Origin: Pelagomonas calceolata
Taxonomy: Eukaryota > Sar > Pelagophyceae > Pelagomonadales > Pelagomonadaceae
Direction of reading: 5' to 3'
NCBI GenBank assembly: GCA_918797485.1
Contig: CAKKNE010000003.1
Location: 5,022,001 to 5,086,000, forward strand
Length of the DNA stretch: 64,000 bases
A program made the translations under genes and the position numbers. Below, one piece after another: positions 20,926 to 30,869 of this stretch; the stretch's first letter is position 1; every line of letters starts with the position of its first letter. Under the pieces are notes generated by a model, which made no database searches, was not told the DNA's origin, and was given only the letters and a program-made list of their open reading frames with translations.

Positions 20926-21418
20926 CTACGTGGCCTGTGACAACGAAGGTAACGCAAACGCACATCCGTCGACGCACCTGGAGGAATTTTCGGATGCTCT
21001 GTAGAAGTTCCGTTTTGACCTCGTCGGGCACCGTCGCTGCGGGGCCGCGCGTCGCGCGTCGCGCGACACACAAGGAACGCACCTCGGCCGCGGGGCGTAA
21101 TTTCCGCGACTAGCTCGTCGACGGTAATCTTTTCCAGGCCTTTGCTCCGAATCACCTCTGCACAAAAGCACGTCATCTTACGGGGCGCGAGGAGCGCGCG
21201 CGCACCTTTACAATATTCTTTGAGTTCGTCCCGCCAGCCACATTCGATGAGTTTTTGCCGCAGCAGCTCCTTGAGACGCTCTTTCTCGCCGGTCTCGACG
21301 AGCTTCTGCATGATTGTCGTCCGCACAGCGTCATCCTTCTGCTTCCGCTCTTGAGCCCCCCTGTGCGCAAATGATTGCTCAGAAATTCTTTCGGTGAGGA
21401 AACGTACGCGTCGCTCAT
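20926..21418 (-). CDS. ENY2: ENY2/Sus1, SAGA and TREX-2 subunit, five exons
   Basis: Five exons with tiny introns give a 101-residue ENY2: 21418-21408, 21360-21206, 21157-21083, 21036-20978 and 20934-20926. The introns are 47, 48, 46 and 43 nt; all are GT-AG and phase-consistent. The protein starts [14 protein letters not shown], then [60 protein letters not shown] and [16 protein letters not shown]. This is collinear with animal ENY2 (QKLIETGERERLKELL, ECGWKDQLK, VTVDDLVAEITPKGRA). ENY2 belongs to the SAGA deubiquitinase module and to TREX-2, linking transcription to mRNA export at the nuclear pore. The start at 21418 was chosen because it splices in phase to the conserved exon 2. Confidence 0.93.
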
Positions 21419-21474
21419 CCCGGCGTTTGGTGCCTGCGGACGTTATGAACAGCGCGCCCACAGCTATACAGAGT

Positions 21475-21790
21475 CTAAAGAGTAAAAGTTAATGCTATAG
21501 TCAATTCGGGTTGGGGGGGCGCGCGCCTAGGGAGGGGTGTCGGGGAAGCTATCCCCCGCGAGTGTGTACGTAAGCTTGCTGCCGGTCGTAGAAGCGTGCG
21601 TCGTCGTCGCCTTGCCCGGGCGCGTTGGTGAAGTCCGGGTTCCCGCCGACGAGCCGTCGATCTTGATCCGGGCGTACTCGCGCGCCGTCTTGATGCCCCA
21701 GCGACGGTAAAGGCGGTTTGTCTAAAATGAATGGTGTAGCTAGTTACTCGGGTTTTGGGGGCGCTAGCACCTGGGGATGGATGCACTAGA
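21475..21790 (-). repeat. Gene-fragment repeat E plus short block I
   Basis: A minus-strand copy of segment E (about 21530-21715) reads LYRRWGIKTAREYARIKIDG and then a shared C-terminus. Block I (about 21735-21790), GTTACTCGGGTTTTGGGGGC followed by GGGGATGGATGCACTAGAA, also occurs twice at 58.7-58.86 kb. Confidence 0.7.
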
Positions 21791-22246
21791 ACTATAGTAG
21801 GCAATCAAATCATGATTACCAGGGTAATTACCGGTAGTGGAAATTACCGGTAATTACCGGAGTCGATTTTTGGCTACCGGGTAATGACCCCTGGGGTGGA
21901 AAGGTAAAACGCGTGAGTCAAGGGTGGACGCGGCAGACGCGTTTTGGACTATGGGCAGGATGTGGCCAAGCCCATGCCCCAGGGGCATGTCCCACGGTCC
22001 CAAGTGAGCTTGTTACACGTCAGTCCCATTGGAAATGCTTATCTGGGTTCGGGGAGGCTGCCCGGCCCGGCTCACCGTAGTTGAGCACTTTCCACCAACT
22101 GAAATCGGGTAACTGATCGTGTCCTAAGCAAAATACCCTTCCGAGTCACGGCGCATCTACTTGCGCATCTGCTAGAGAGCCCGGCAATCGACAGTGGACG
22201 GGAGTTTACAGGCTGGGGAGGGGCGAGGGAGAGGAGGGGGGCGACA
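21791..22246. other. Intergenic region with AATTACCGG palindromic repeats
   Basis: At 21818-21880 several AATTACCGGTAATTACCGG-like units form short palindromes. The remainder has no open frame of interest and no recognised RNA. Confidence 0.5.
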
Positions 22247-25200
22247 TCACTCGTCCGCCGAGGCGAGGCGCGCTCGGAGGCGGATGATCTCGGCGGGCGC
22301 CGGCGGCGCGAAGGCGGGGTCGTTGAGGAGGCCGGCGACGGCGGTCCAGCCGCGCGCCGCGCGCGGCCGGCCGTCGACGAAGGCGGGCGCGGCTTTGACG
22401 TTCCGGCCGGCGGCGCCGAGGGGCTGGAGCGTCACGAGGCAGGGCTCGTCGGGGCCCGGGCGGCCGACGACCGCCGCCGGCGCGGCGCAGCACCCGCCGC
22501 CCGGCGCGGGCGCCGCGCCGACGGCGACGACACCGTCGCCGCGCGCGACGCGGTGGCGGACCGCGCGCGACGCCGCGGCGACGACGAGGACGCGGCCGCG
22601 GTGCGTGACGAGCGCGGTCGCGGCCGTCCTCTTCCGGCCGCCGAAGAGCGAGGGCTTCTCGAGGAGGGAGACGTCGGCCGCGGACACGAGGAATTCGTCG
22701 CCGCGGAGCGCGGCGCGCCACGGCGCGGTCGCCGCCGCGCAGGCCGCAAAGGCCTGCGAGGCCGCGCGGCGGCGCTGCTCGGCGCCCAGGAGCGTCGCGA
22801 GCTCTGCCGTCGCGGCGAGCACGGCCGCCGCCTCGTCGCGGAACGCCCGCGCCGCGCGGTCGAGCGCCGCGACCGCGCCGTCGACGCGGCGCGCGGCGTC
22901 GACCGCCGCCTCGCCGGCGAGCGCCGCCTCGGCGAGCGTCGCGCGCGCGCGCGCCGCCTCGCCCTCGGCGTCGGCGAGCGCGCGGTCGGCGTCGTCCTCG
23001 AGCGCCGCGACCGCCCCGTGCGGGTGGTCCGCCCAGCCGACGAGCCGGCGCGCGGCGGCGCGGCCCTCGTCGACCGCCGCGCGCGCGCGCGGGACCGCCA
23101 GGCGCGCGCGGTCGACCGCCGCCGCCAGCGCGGCGCGCGCGACGTCGCGCCGCACGAGCTGGCCGCGGCGCCGCGCGCCGAGGGCCGTCGCGACGCGCGC
23201 GGCCGCCGCCTCGGCCGCGGCGACGCGGCGGCCCTCGGCGACGAGCGCCGCCCACGCGCGCCGCGAGGCGGCGTCGCGGTCGCGGTCGGCGGCGCGGAGC
23301 GCGGCCAGGCTGCCCTTCTTGAGGTAGACGAGGCCGCTGGCGGCGCCGACGCACCACGGGCCGTCCGGCGCGGCGTCGGTCGCCGCGGGCCCGAGGCGCG
23401 CCGCGGCGAGCGCGCGCGCCGCGGCCGCCGCGAGCGCGTCGGCGGCGTCGGGCAGCGCGAGCGGCTCGGGCGCGCGGAACGCGACGTCGTCGAGGCCCCG
23501 GCCGCGGGCGACGGCCGCGGCGCGGCGCGCGCGCGCGCCGCGCGCGGCGGCGCGCGCCTCGAGCAGGGCCCCGGCGCCGCCCGCGGCCGCCAGCGCGGCG
23601 TCGAGCGCGCGCGCCTCGGCCGCGTCGGCGCGCGGCGCGAACTCCTCGGCGAAGGCCTTCGCGGACACGCGCTCGGGGAAGCCGAGCGCGCGGATCTTGA
23701 CGAGGTCCATGATGCCGGACGCGCGGAGCTGGCGCAGCACGAGCGCGGCGTCGAAGCGGTCGGCGCGCTTGGCCGCGTTCGGGCGGACGCACCGGACGTA
23801 GTGCGCCGGCTGCGCGCAGCTCGCGAGCGTCGCTTCGAGCTGCTTCATCTGGCCGCGGAAGACGCGGCTCGTGCTCTCGCGCAGCTGCGGGAGGGCCTTG
23901 CGCGGCGCGGCGGCCGCCAGCGTCGCGACGACGGCGTGCGACGCGGCGGACGCGCGCGCCACGTCGCGCAGCGACGGCAGGCCGCCCGGCGCGGCCTTGT
24001 CGCCGGACGACGCGCCGGCCACGAGCGCCGCGACGCCCGGGTTGGCGCTCCGCGCGAAGACGGCGGCGACGTCGGCCGGGAGCGGGTCCGAGTTCGACAA
24101 GAGGAACCCGGCGGGGTCGTACGTCACGGCGCCCGCGTAGTGCGCGACGACGAACGCGTTCCGGTCGAGGCGCGGCTTGGCGTAGACGCCCGAGGCGCGG
24201 TGCGCCTTGTCGGCCTGCGTGAGGAACGCGGCGTCCGAGCCGCGGTTCCCGAGCTTGACCTGCTCGTCGAGCAGCGGCAGCAGGCCCCGGGGCGCCTTGG
24301 TGACGAGGTCGACGATCGCCGAGGACTTGAGCGTGCGCGCGAGGTCCAGCGACGCCCACGGCACGGCGTCGGCGTCGTAGCGCGCGGCCTCGGCGGCCAG
24401 GAGGCAGTCGTCGAAGTTGCGCTGGAGCACCTCGTTGGCGAAGTTGATCAGCAGCTGGTCGAGGCCGTTGGCCGCGAAGATCTCGAAGCCGTAGATGTCG
24501 AGGATGCCCACGAACGCCGCCGTCCCCGGCGGCGGCGGCGGCGCCGCGCCCGCGGCGCCCGCGGCGCCCGCGGCGCCCGGCGGGCGGCAGTCCGCGAGCG
24601 GCCGGGCCAGGGCCGCGTTGACGCCGGCGACGGCCGCGGAGAAGAGCGCCGCGTAGAGCGCCTTGGCGAGCGCGTCGACGACGCGCGTCCGCTCGACGGG
24701 CTCGTACGGCACGCCGACGTCGGCGTCGCCGACGCCCGCGCCGGCGCACGTCCGCTGCGCGAGGGCGCGCCGGAGCGCGCCGGGCTCCACCGAGAGGCGC
24801 CGCGCCGCGCCGTCGACGTCGTCGTCGCCGAGGCGGAGCACGGCCTCGCCCACGGTCCGGAGCAGCTTGAGGTCGTCCCAGGGCACGCCGCAGTCGCGGA
24901 AGCTCTGCTCGGTCGCCGCGAGCGCGTCCGCGTCGCCGGCGGCGAGCGTCGCCGGCGGCGCGTACGTCGCGCCGGCGCCCGCGGCCGCCGCCAGCTGGCA
25001 GAGGAAGTGGTAGTTGCGTTCGCCGGCGCCGCGCGCGCGCCGCGCGACGCGCGCCTTCTCCAGCAGGAACTCCTCGACGTGCGCGCCGACGACGTCGCGC
25101 GCGCGGCCGGCGCCGTCGTACGTGAGCTTGACGAGCTTGCCGAAGCGCGACGAGTTCTCGTTGAGCGCCGTGCCGGCGTTGCCGAGCGCCTCGAGCGCCG

Positions 25201-25985
25201 GAATCGACGCCTTGAGGCGCGACAGGAGCTCCTCCTTGGCGAGCTCGCGGCGCTCGAAGCTCTTGCGGCCCGTGTCGTGGCTGCTCCGGCTGATGAGGAA
25301 CTCGATGATCTTCGTGGCCGAGACGGTCTTCCCCGCGCCCGACTCGCCGGAGATGACGACCGCCTGAGACCGACCCTCGTCCACCGCGCCGCGCATGGCG
25401 GCGAGCGCGACGTCGGTCACGTGCGGCCCGGGCTTCTCGGGCAGCACCCGGTTCGGGTTGACCGCCATGAGCACCGGGCCGACGCGCGTGTACGTCGTCT
25501 CCTGCTCGAAGCGCCGGCGGAGGCCGAGCACGAGCGGCGCCGCGTCGAGCGACCTGCGCGCGACTGGACCGGTGACCCCGGCAGTCTCTTCGCGAGCCGG
25601 CCCTCCCCCCGGAAGGCGCCGCGTCCCGCGCCGCGCGCGACGCGAGGTTCGACAGGTCCGCGCAGAGCGCCTCGTCCTCGAACGTCGCGTCGTAGTCCGT
25701 CAGCCGCGCCGCGTCGACCTCGAACGGCGCGCCCGCGCCGTCGTCGACGGTCGGCCGCGCCGCGCCGTCGCCATCGTCGCGCGCGACCGCGACGACCTCG
25801 ACGACGCGCCACAGCGTCTCGGGCTCGTCGGGGGTGTGCAGCCAGGCCCGGCGCCGGGCCGGCGCCTGCTTTCCTTGCGACGGCGAGCCCGTCTCGGGGG
25901 TCAGCTCGGGTCGCATCTCTTTTTTGTCCGGGTCGGTTGGTTTTTCAGCTGGTGCCGTTCGTCTTAGCCGCTGGTGCGCGAGCAA
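22247..25985 (-). CDS. Unconventional myosin heavy chain
   Basis: Two exons: 25985-25642 and 25553-22247, with an 88-nt intron, phase-consistent (LCADLSNLA then SLDAAPLVLGL). The N-terminus has an SH3-like AWLHTPDEPETLWRVVEVVA. Motor motifs follow in order: GESGAGKTVSATKI (P-loop), NENSSRFGK (switch I), FVGILDIYGFEIFAANGLDQ (switch II), LLINFANEVLQRNFDD, an actin-interface region and HYVRCVRPNAAKR. The converter ends near FPERVSAKAFAEEFA. I see no clear IQ motif after it. About 350 Ala-rich residues follow, then a C-terminal region with SLFGGRKRTAATALVTHRGR that could be a PH-like fold (inference). The catalytic residues are intact, so it should be an active actin motor. The class is probably one of the protist-specific ones. 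An alternative start is the ATG at 25916. Confidence 0.88.
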
Positions 25986-26414
25986 CAGACATGCGGCCTC
26001 AGCAGGCCTGGGCCGCCCCGCACGTTCGCCGCAATCTCACCGCGAAAAACGGATACACGGACGAAGTCGGCACAACGTGGAGAACTTAATTAAAACTCGC
26101 AGGGTTTAAAACCCGCTCCTCTCCGTCCAGTGGCGGGGTGGTCTCCCGAGACCTCCCTAGGCGCCCGCCCCCTAAGCCCGAATCGCCTATCGTCATTCTG
26201 GAAACGCAAGCCTCTCAGGCTTACGCGTCGCGCGTCGAGGGCCCCGGGCCAGCCTGGGAGTTCCCTCTCTGAGGCTCTCTCAAAGTCCCCCCCCGCAGGA
26301 TCTAGGAGAGGCTCTTCGTTATCGAGGTACGACCTCATCAAGTACCTCATCCCGGCCTGGTGACCGCCGCCCCCTCGCGGCGCCTCGCGCGACCCGTAAA
26401 TTTTTATCGTTGAT
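25986..26414. other. Upstream region of the myosin gene, no gene seen
   Basis: Probably holds the myosin promoter. Short frames on both strands between 26090 and 26518 lack any motif. A C-rich AAGTCCCCCCCCGC tract lies near 26285. Confidence 0.4.
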
Positions 26415-26516
26415 GATTTTTTACGCCTGTTTTGCCCATTGAGGTCACCTGTCCTGTGAGCGTAGCGAAGGCAGGACGGACTGGCCTCTGAGTGGGCAAA
26501 AGAGGTGTAAAAAATC
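26415..26516. repeat. Long imperfect hairpin, about 102 nt
   Basis: GATTTTTTACGCCT pairs with AGGTGTAAAAAATC. Inside it, GTTTTGCCCA pairs with TGGGCAAAAG, then TGTCCTG with CAGGACG. The loop is about 15-20 nt with TGAGCGTAGCGAAGG. The stem is much higher in A/T than the flanks. It could be a small inverted-repeat element or a structured RNA; nothing in the sequence decides. Confidence 0.7.
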
Positions 26517-27089
26517 ACTCAACTTATATCATCATCGGTCAAACAGGCCCTCTGACGCCGTAAAATTTTGAAAAAGACCATCATGGCCGCGGTGGCGCCG
26601 GGCGCGGTCTCTCCAAGCGGAGTCGCCGCCGCAGCGCGCGCGGGTCGAACACGACCGGCCGCGCGCGCGGCCTGGACTAGCGGTGCGGCGCCGCCCTGTT
26701 CTTCTTGTCCTTGTTCAACGATTGGTGGTTAGCGAGAGGGGAAACCCACACGCGAGGCGGTGGCGAGCTCCTTTCTTTCGTTCACCTTTTTCGGCTCCGG
26801 CGTTGTGCGGCCGCTGCAGCCCGCGCCGCTGGACGGTCGGTAACGGCTAGTCTCGAGGTACTCCGGGAGCGCATGGACGCGATCGCCCGTGGTATCCACT
26901 CGGCCGTAATCCGCGAAGCCTCTGCGCTCGTCTTGAAGTCTTTCGCGCATCCTCCCCCTTTGCTCCTCCCCCTTTTGCTCTTGGGTTTTCGTCTGTCTAT
27001 GTTTAAGTAAATCTTTTTTTGCGTTCGAGCAGCTCTGCGGGCGCGTTTGCGCTGAGCACTGCTTTAGGAAGGCTTAAAACGGCCGCCCA
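26517..27089. other. Intergenic region, no supported gene
   Basis: Short frames are present on both strands (101 codons plus, 73 codons minus) without recognisable motifs. The region precedes the tRNA gene. Confidence 0.4.
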
Positions 27090-27162
27090 GCATGCGTAGC
27101 TCAGTTGGTTAGAGCGTGGGTCTAATAAACCCAAGGTCGTGGGTTCGACCCCCTCCGAGAGT
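27090..27162 (+). tRNA. tRNA-Ile (anticodon AAT), acceptor stem poorly paired
   Basis: D arm GCTC-AGTTGGTTA-GAGC, anticodon arm TGGGT-CTAATAA-ACCCA (anticodon AAT, isoleucine), variable loop AGGTC and T arm GTGGG-TTCGACC-CCCTC are all in register. A- and B-box promoter elements are therefore present, and a T9 run at 27171-27178 fits a Pol III terminator. The acceptor helix GCATGCG/CGAGAGT has two mismatches and two G-U pairs, and the T stem has one T-T pair. It may be a decaying copy or an edited tRNA. The anticodon arm matches eukaryotic tRNA-Ile(AAT). Confidence 0.75.
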
Positions 27163-27182
27163 ATTATTATTTTTTTTTGTTT

Positions 27183-28908
27183 TTACCTGATATGTACCCT
27201 ACGACACGCAAGCCCAACGAGAACACCGCTCGCGAAGAAAAACAGGAAGCCTGCGGCGGCGGTGGGCGGCGGTGGCGGCGGCGGACCGGACTCCGGCGGC
27301 CGCGACGCGACGACCGGGCCGGCGGCGACCGGGTCGTTGGCATCGGCGACGAGCGCGGCGAACGGCGAGCCGCGGAGCGTGTCGGCGACGGCGGGCCAGT
27401 TGGCCACGTAGGTCGAGGGGTGCCCGGCGTGCGCGCGATTGCGCCTGCGCACGCGCCGGCCGTAAAAGAAGAAGAAGAAATGCTCCGCGACGACGCGGCG
27501 CCGCGCGGGGGCCGCTTCCGGGCGTCGACGGCGCAGTCGCCGACGCGCAGAAAGTCCTCGAGTCGCCGGAACTGCGCGGCCGCGCCGGCGCCGACGAGGT
27601 CCTCGTAGGCCAGGAGCAGCGAGGCGACGCCGCGCGCCGCCGCGCGGCGGTGGAGCGCGCGAAGGGCCTCGAGGCGTCGCCTGCGCGCGCAAAAGTGGGG
27701 CGACGCGCAACTTAGTTGAGGTGCCGCGCGGCGCGGCGCCGCTCTTCGCGCAAGAGGTCGAGGAGGCGTCGGCCGGTCGGGAGCGTCACGGGCCGGGATC
27801 CGTTCGCCTGCGCGCGCCGCTGAGCGGGCGCGCCCCCGGACGCTGCCATCCAGGCGACGGACGCGGCCGCGCGCGTGGCGTTTGGAGACGGTGAGGCGCA
27901 GGACGTCCGCGCGCCCCACGACGACGAGCCGGACGCCGCGCGCGGCGGCAAGCCGCGCGAACCACGCGTCGAACGCCTCGGCGACGCGTTGCGAGAGCAT
28001 CCACCGGAAGCCGACCGCGCGCGCTTGTCCGTCGCCACGACCGTTGACCTGCGTCGGGGCGGCGCGCTATCGCCACCCCGAGTATAAAAATGACGACGAC
28101 GCGGGTCCGCGACCGCCTCGACCCACTGCGCAAACTTCGGCGACGCCTCGTCGACGGCGCCGGCGCCGGAGAAGAGCGCGGCGAGCGCCCGGCGCTGCGC
28201 CCGCGCGGTCCAGTGGAACGCGTCGCGCGCCGCGAAGAACTCGCCTCCCGCCGTCACGCATTGCCGCGCCGCGAGTTCCGCCGCGATCCAGCGCGCGCCG
28301 GCGTGCTGTGTCGACACGACAACGAAGTAATTGTTTGACAGCGACGGCGACGACGACGCGTTCGGCGGCGCGAAAATCCCGTCGTCGAGGTCGTCGTCGA
28401 CGATCTCCGCCCGCGCCTCTGGGAGCACGCACGCGACGTCGCCCGGTTGTTCGCAGCGCCGTCGACTCCGGACCTGCGCGAATCGCCCGTCCCGCGCCTG
28501 CGCCCGCGCGTGGGGGGGACGCCGCTCCGCGACGATGCTGGACTTGCAGCAGACGCCGCTCGCGTTGGCGGGCCGGCCGCAGCCGCGGCCGCCGCAGGTC
28601 GCGCAGGTCGCCGCGCAGCACACGCCTCGCCGCGCGAGCCCCGTCGCGCACAGGCCGCCGCCGGTCCGCAGCATGTCCGCCTCCGCCGTCACGTTGGCCA
28701 GCGGGGGGTAGGCCGCCAGCAGGCTGGAGACAGCGTCGGTGTTTTTTTCCGAGGGCGTTTTTTGGCGGCCGCGAGCACGACGCCACGGCAGGTTCTGCGC
28801 GCTCCTCGGGTGGACGAGGAGGGGGCTCACGCTGAACACAGGATGCGCCATCGAACACAGAGCCAAGACGCTGATTCGTGCGCCGGTCGGCGGTCCGGCG
28901 TTAGACAT
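27183..28908 (-). CDS. Secretory sulfotransferase-like protein with Cys-rich N-terminal domain and C-terminal membrane segment
   Basis: A multi-exon minus-strand gene, with exons pieced together from three frames. Exon 1 (28908 to about 28115) has a hydrophobic start, a cysteine-rich module RGVCCAATCATCGGRGCGRP ... GVCCKSSI, and then NYFVVVSTQHAGARWIAAEL, the PAPS-binding-like opening of sulfotransferases. The next exon reads VNGRGDGQARAVGFRWMLSQ and VRLVVVGRADVLRL. A later part reads GVASLLLAYEDLVG, where YEDL is typical of the family. The last exon has TYVANWPAVADTLRGSPFAA and ends in GFLFFFASGVLVGLAC, a probable transmembrane segment. Introns around 28049-28115 and near 27450-27520, and one or more in the middle, are only approximate. 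Likely a Golgi enzyme moving sulfate to a glycan or protein. The CCxxxCxxCGG module occurs in other algal secreted proteins. Confidence 0.65.
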
Positions 28909-28959
28909 TGCGCGTAGTTTTGGGGCACAATAGGCTGCCCAAAAATGGTCTCTGGCCAG

Positions 28960-29387
28960 GGGCTGCTAGTAGTGTCTTTACTAGCTTGTACATATTATGC
29001 CGGGCGGGGAGTTTAAGACAAAGCTAAAGATAAATCACTTGCGATCGAGCCCCGGGCCTCCTGAGCTCGCGGGTTTCTACGTCGACAGCCATTTTGGGCG
29101 GCTCAATTTTTTATTTAATAGCTATAGTCAATTCGGGTTTGGGAGGCGCGCGCCTAGGGAGGGGTGTCGGGGGGGCTATCCCCCGCGAGTGTGTACGTAA
29201 GCTTGCTGCCGGTCGTAGAAGCGTGCGTCGTCGTCGCCGTGCCCGGGCGCGTTGGTGAAGTCCGGGTTCCCGCCGACGAGCCGGGGGCCGTCGATCTTGA
29301 TCCGGGCGTACTCGAGCGCCGTCTTGATGCCCCAGCGGCGGTAAAGGCGGTTCTTGAGCAGGGCGGCCGCATGCCGGTGGCTACGAA

Positions 29388-29435
<48 letters not shown>

Positions 29436-29515
29436 ATTAAGGAAGACCTAAAAAAAGGAACAAGCTCCTAAGAGCCTTCTCCCTGCTCGGTCGGGATACC
29501 CAACCGGAGCTTCAT
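28960..29515 (+). repeat. Composite dispersed repeat, most complete copy (H-D-E-AAAT-C)
   Basis: Order: a weak H block (28965-28990); D (about 29008-29110, TTTAAGACAAAGCTAAAGAT ... GGGTTTCTACGTCGACAGCC); E (about 29112-29360, the antisense gene 3' end); an AAAT simple repeat (29388-29437); and C (about 29438-29515, GGAAGACCTAAAAAAAGGAA). Partial copies lie at 13068-13500 (reversed) and 30870-31180. Confidence 0.8.
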
Positions 29516-29746
29516 TCAATTGAATTTAGGGTTTTGCGGCGATAGCTCGCTCCTAGATAAAATAAATAGTTGACAGACTGCCGACAAGGCGAAATAATCT
29601 GTTTATTCATCTACTTCTAGCACTCCAGACTCCGAGATGCGATGAGCACAGCGGTAGCCCGGGGCCCGGCCGCGCGGCACCGGCCAAGCGCGGCGCCGGT
29701 CAATTCAACACACACGTGCGCGCCGTCCGTCGGCGAACGGTCGCCG

Positions 29747-30790
29747 CTAGGAAAAGAAATCGGGCCCGTCGTCGTCGTAGTCGTCGTCGAGGTCCTCGTA
29801 GAGGGTGTCGACGGGCGGCGCCTCGGTCTCCAGGAGAACCTCGAGCTCGGGCAACGGGTCGAAGTCGACGTCGGCGAAGAGCTTCCGCACGTTGGCGAGC
29901 CGGAGCTCGTCGAGGTCGCGGACGACGAGGTCGGCGACGCGGAGCTCGTAGGCCGGGTGCGCGCCGACGACGCCGACGGCGCGCATCTCGGCCTCGTGGG
30001 CCGCGATGAGGTCGTCGACCGAGTCGGAGAAGACGACGACGCGGCTGGGCTGGCGGCCGAGCTCCACGGCGGCGTGGAGGAACGCCTGCTGCGCGCGGTC
30101 GCGGTCGTCTTCGGCGCACACGACGCGCCCGTCGAAGTAGTCCGTCAGGTTGAGCCGGCCCAGGCAGGCGTCGAGCAGCTTCCGCGGGAGGCGCGACACC
30201 GCGCAGCACGGCACGTTGCCGCTTCGCAGGTCGCGGAGCCACGGTTCGACGCCCGCGCGCGGCGCCGGCTCGAGCTCGTCGCCCAGCTCGGCGACGAGCT
30301 CGCCGTACCGTTCGGCGGCCGCGCGCGCGGCGCCCCAGTCGCGCGTCCACCGAAAGACCGAGTCGACGGCGACCTCGGTCCGCACGCCCGCCCGGAGCAC
30401 GTAGTCGACGTCGCGCGCCGACGGCGGCGCGTAGTCGAACTCGGCGGCGACGGCCGTCCACGCGTCCACGAACGCCGGCAGCACCTCGACGTCGGCGACG
30501 ACGCCCTCGAGGCGAAAAACGGCGCCGAACGCGCTCTCGGGGCTCCGCTCGTAGAGCCGCTTCTGCAGGTAGTCCGGCTCGAAGAGGTCCTGGACCTCGT
30601 CGACCGAAAGCTCCGGCGCCGCCTTGAGGGTGGCGACGCGTCGACGCCGCCACGCCGCCTCGTACGTCTCTCCGTCGTCGTCGTCGTCGTACGAGGCGGC
30701 GCGGCGGGCTGTAGCGGCTGGCGGGCTGTAGCGGCGCCGCGGCGCGGTCCGCGGCGCGAGCATGACGGCCAGGACCGGCGCGACGCGCAT
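29747..30790 (-). CDS. HAD-like phosphatase of the plant PYRP2 type, probably plastid
   Basis: Single-exon 347-residue protein. An N-terminus rich in Arg, Ala and Pro (MRVAPVLAVMLAPRTAPRRR) looks like a plastid transit peptide. The HAD region has FRLEGVVADVEVLPAFVDAW, the cap FRWTRDWGAARAAAERYGEL, CCAVSRLPRKLLDACLGR, VVVFSDSVDDLIAAHEAEMR and a C-terminus VVGAHPAYELRVADLVVRDL followed by DELRLANVRKLF. The last part follows Arabidopsis chloroplast PYRP2 (KHPIYELGAAELVVRRLDEL) almost word for word. That protein removes phosphate from a riboflavin intermediate. As in that plant branch, the canonical DxDGT motif I is altered (RLEGV here), so catalysis by the usual Asp nucleophile is questionable. 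The tail is strongly acidic. HAD fold is secure; the PYRP2 role is inferred. Confidence 0.8.
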   Translation of the reverse strand: MRVAPVLAVMLAPRTAPRRRYSPPAATARRAASYDDDDDGETYEAAWRRRRVATLKAAPELSVDEVQDLFEPDYLQKRLYERSPESAFGAVFRLEGVVADVEVLPAFVDAWTAVAAEFDYAPPSARDVDYVLRAGVRTEVAVDSVFRWTRDWGAARAAAERYGELVAELGDELEPAPRAGVEPWLRDLRSGNVPCCAVSRLPRKLLDACLGRLNLTDYFDGRVVCAEDDRDRAQQAFLHAAVELGRQPSRVVVFSDSVDDLIAAHEAEMRAVGVVGAHPAYELRVADLVVRDLDELRLANVRKLFADVDFDPLPELEVLLETEAPPVDTLYEDLDDDYDDDGPDFFS

Positions 30791-30869
30791 AGTTGTATAG
30801 GCTCAAGCCCGCGCCCAGTGCAGGTGTGCTGCTCTATAAGCACGTTTTGCCAAGGACCTAGGCCTGTGC

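Noticed and set aside
22553-26089. A 1178-codon plus-strand open frame opposite the myosin
   Set aside because: Antisense shadow of the myosin motor; no motif and an extreme Arg bias.
26705-27010. 101-codon plus-strand ORF before the tRNA
   Set aside because: Ends in a Leu/Pro run with no motif; no upstream signal.
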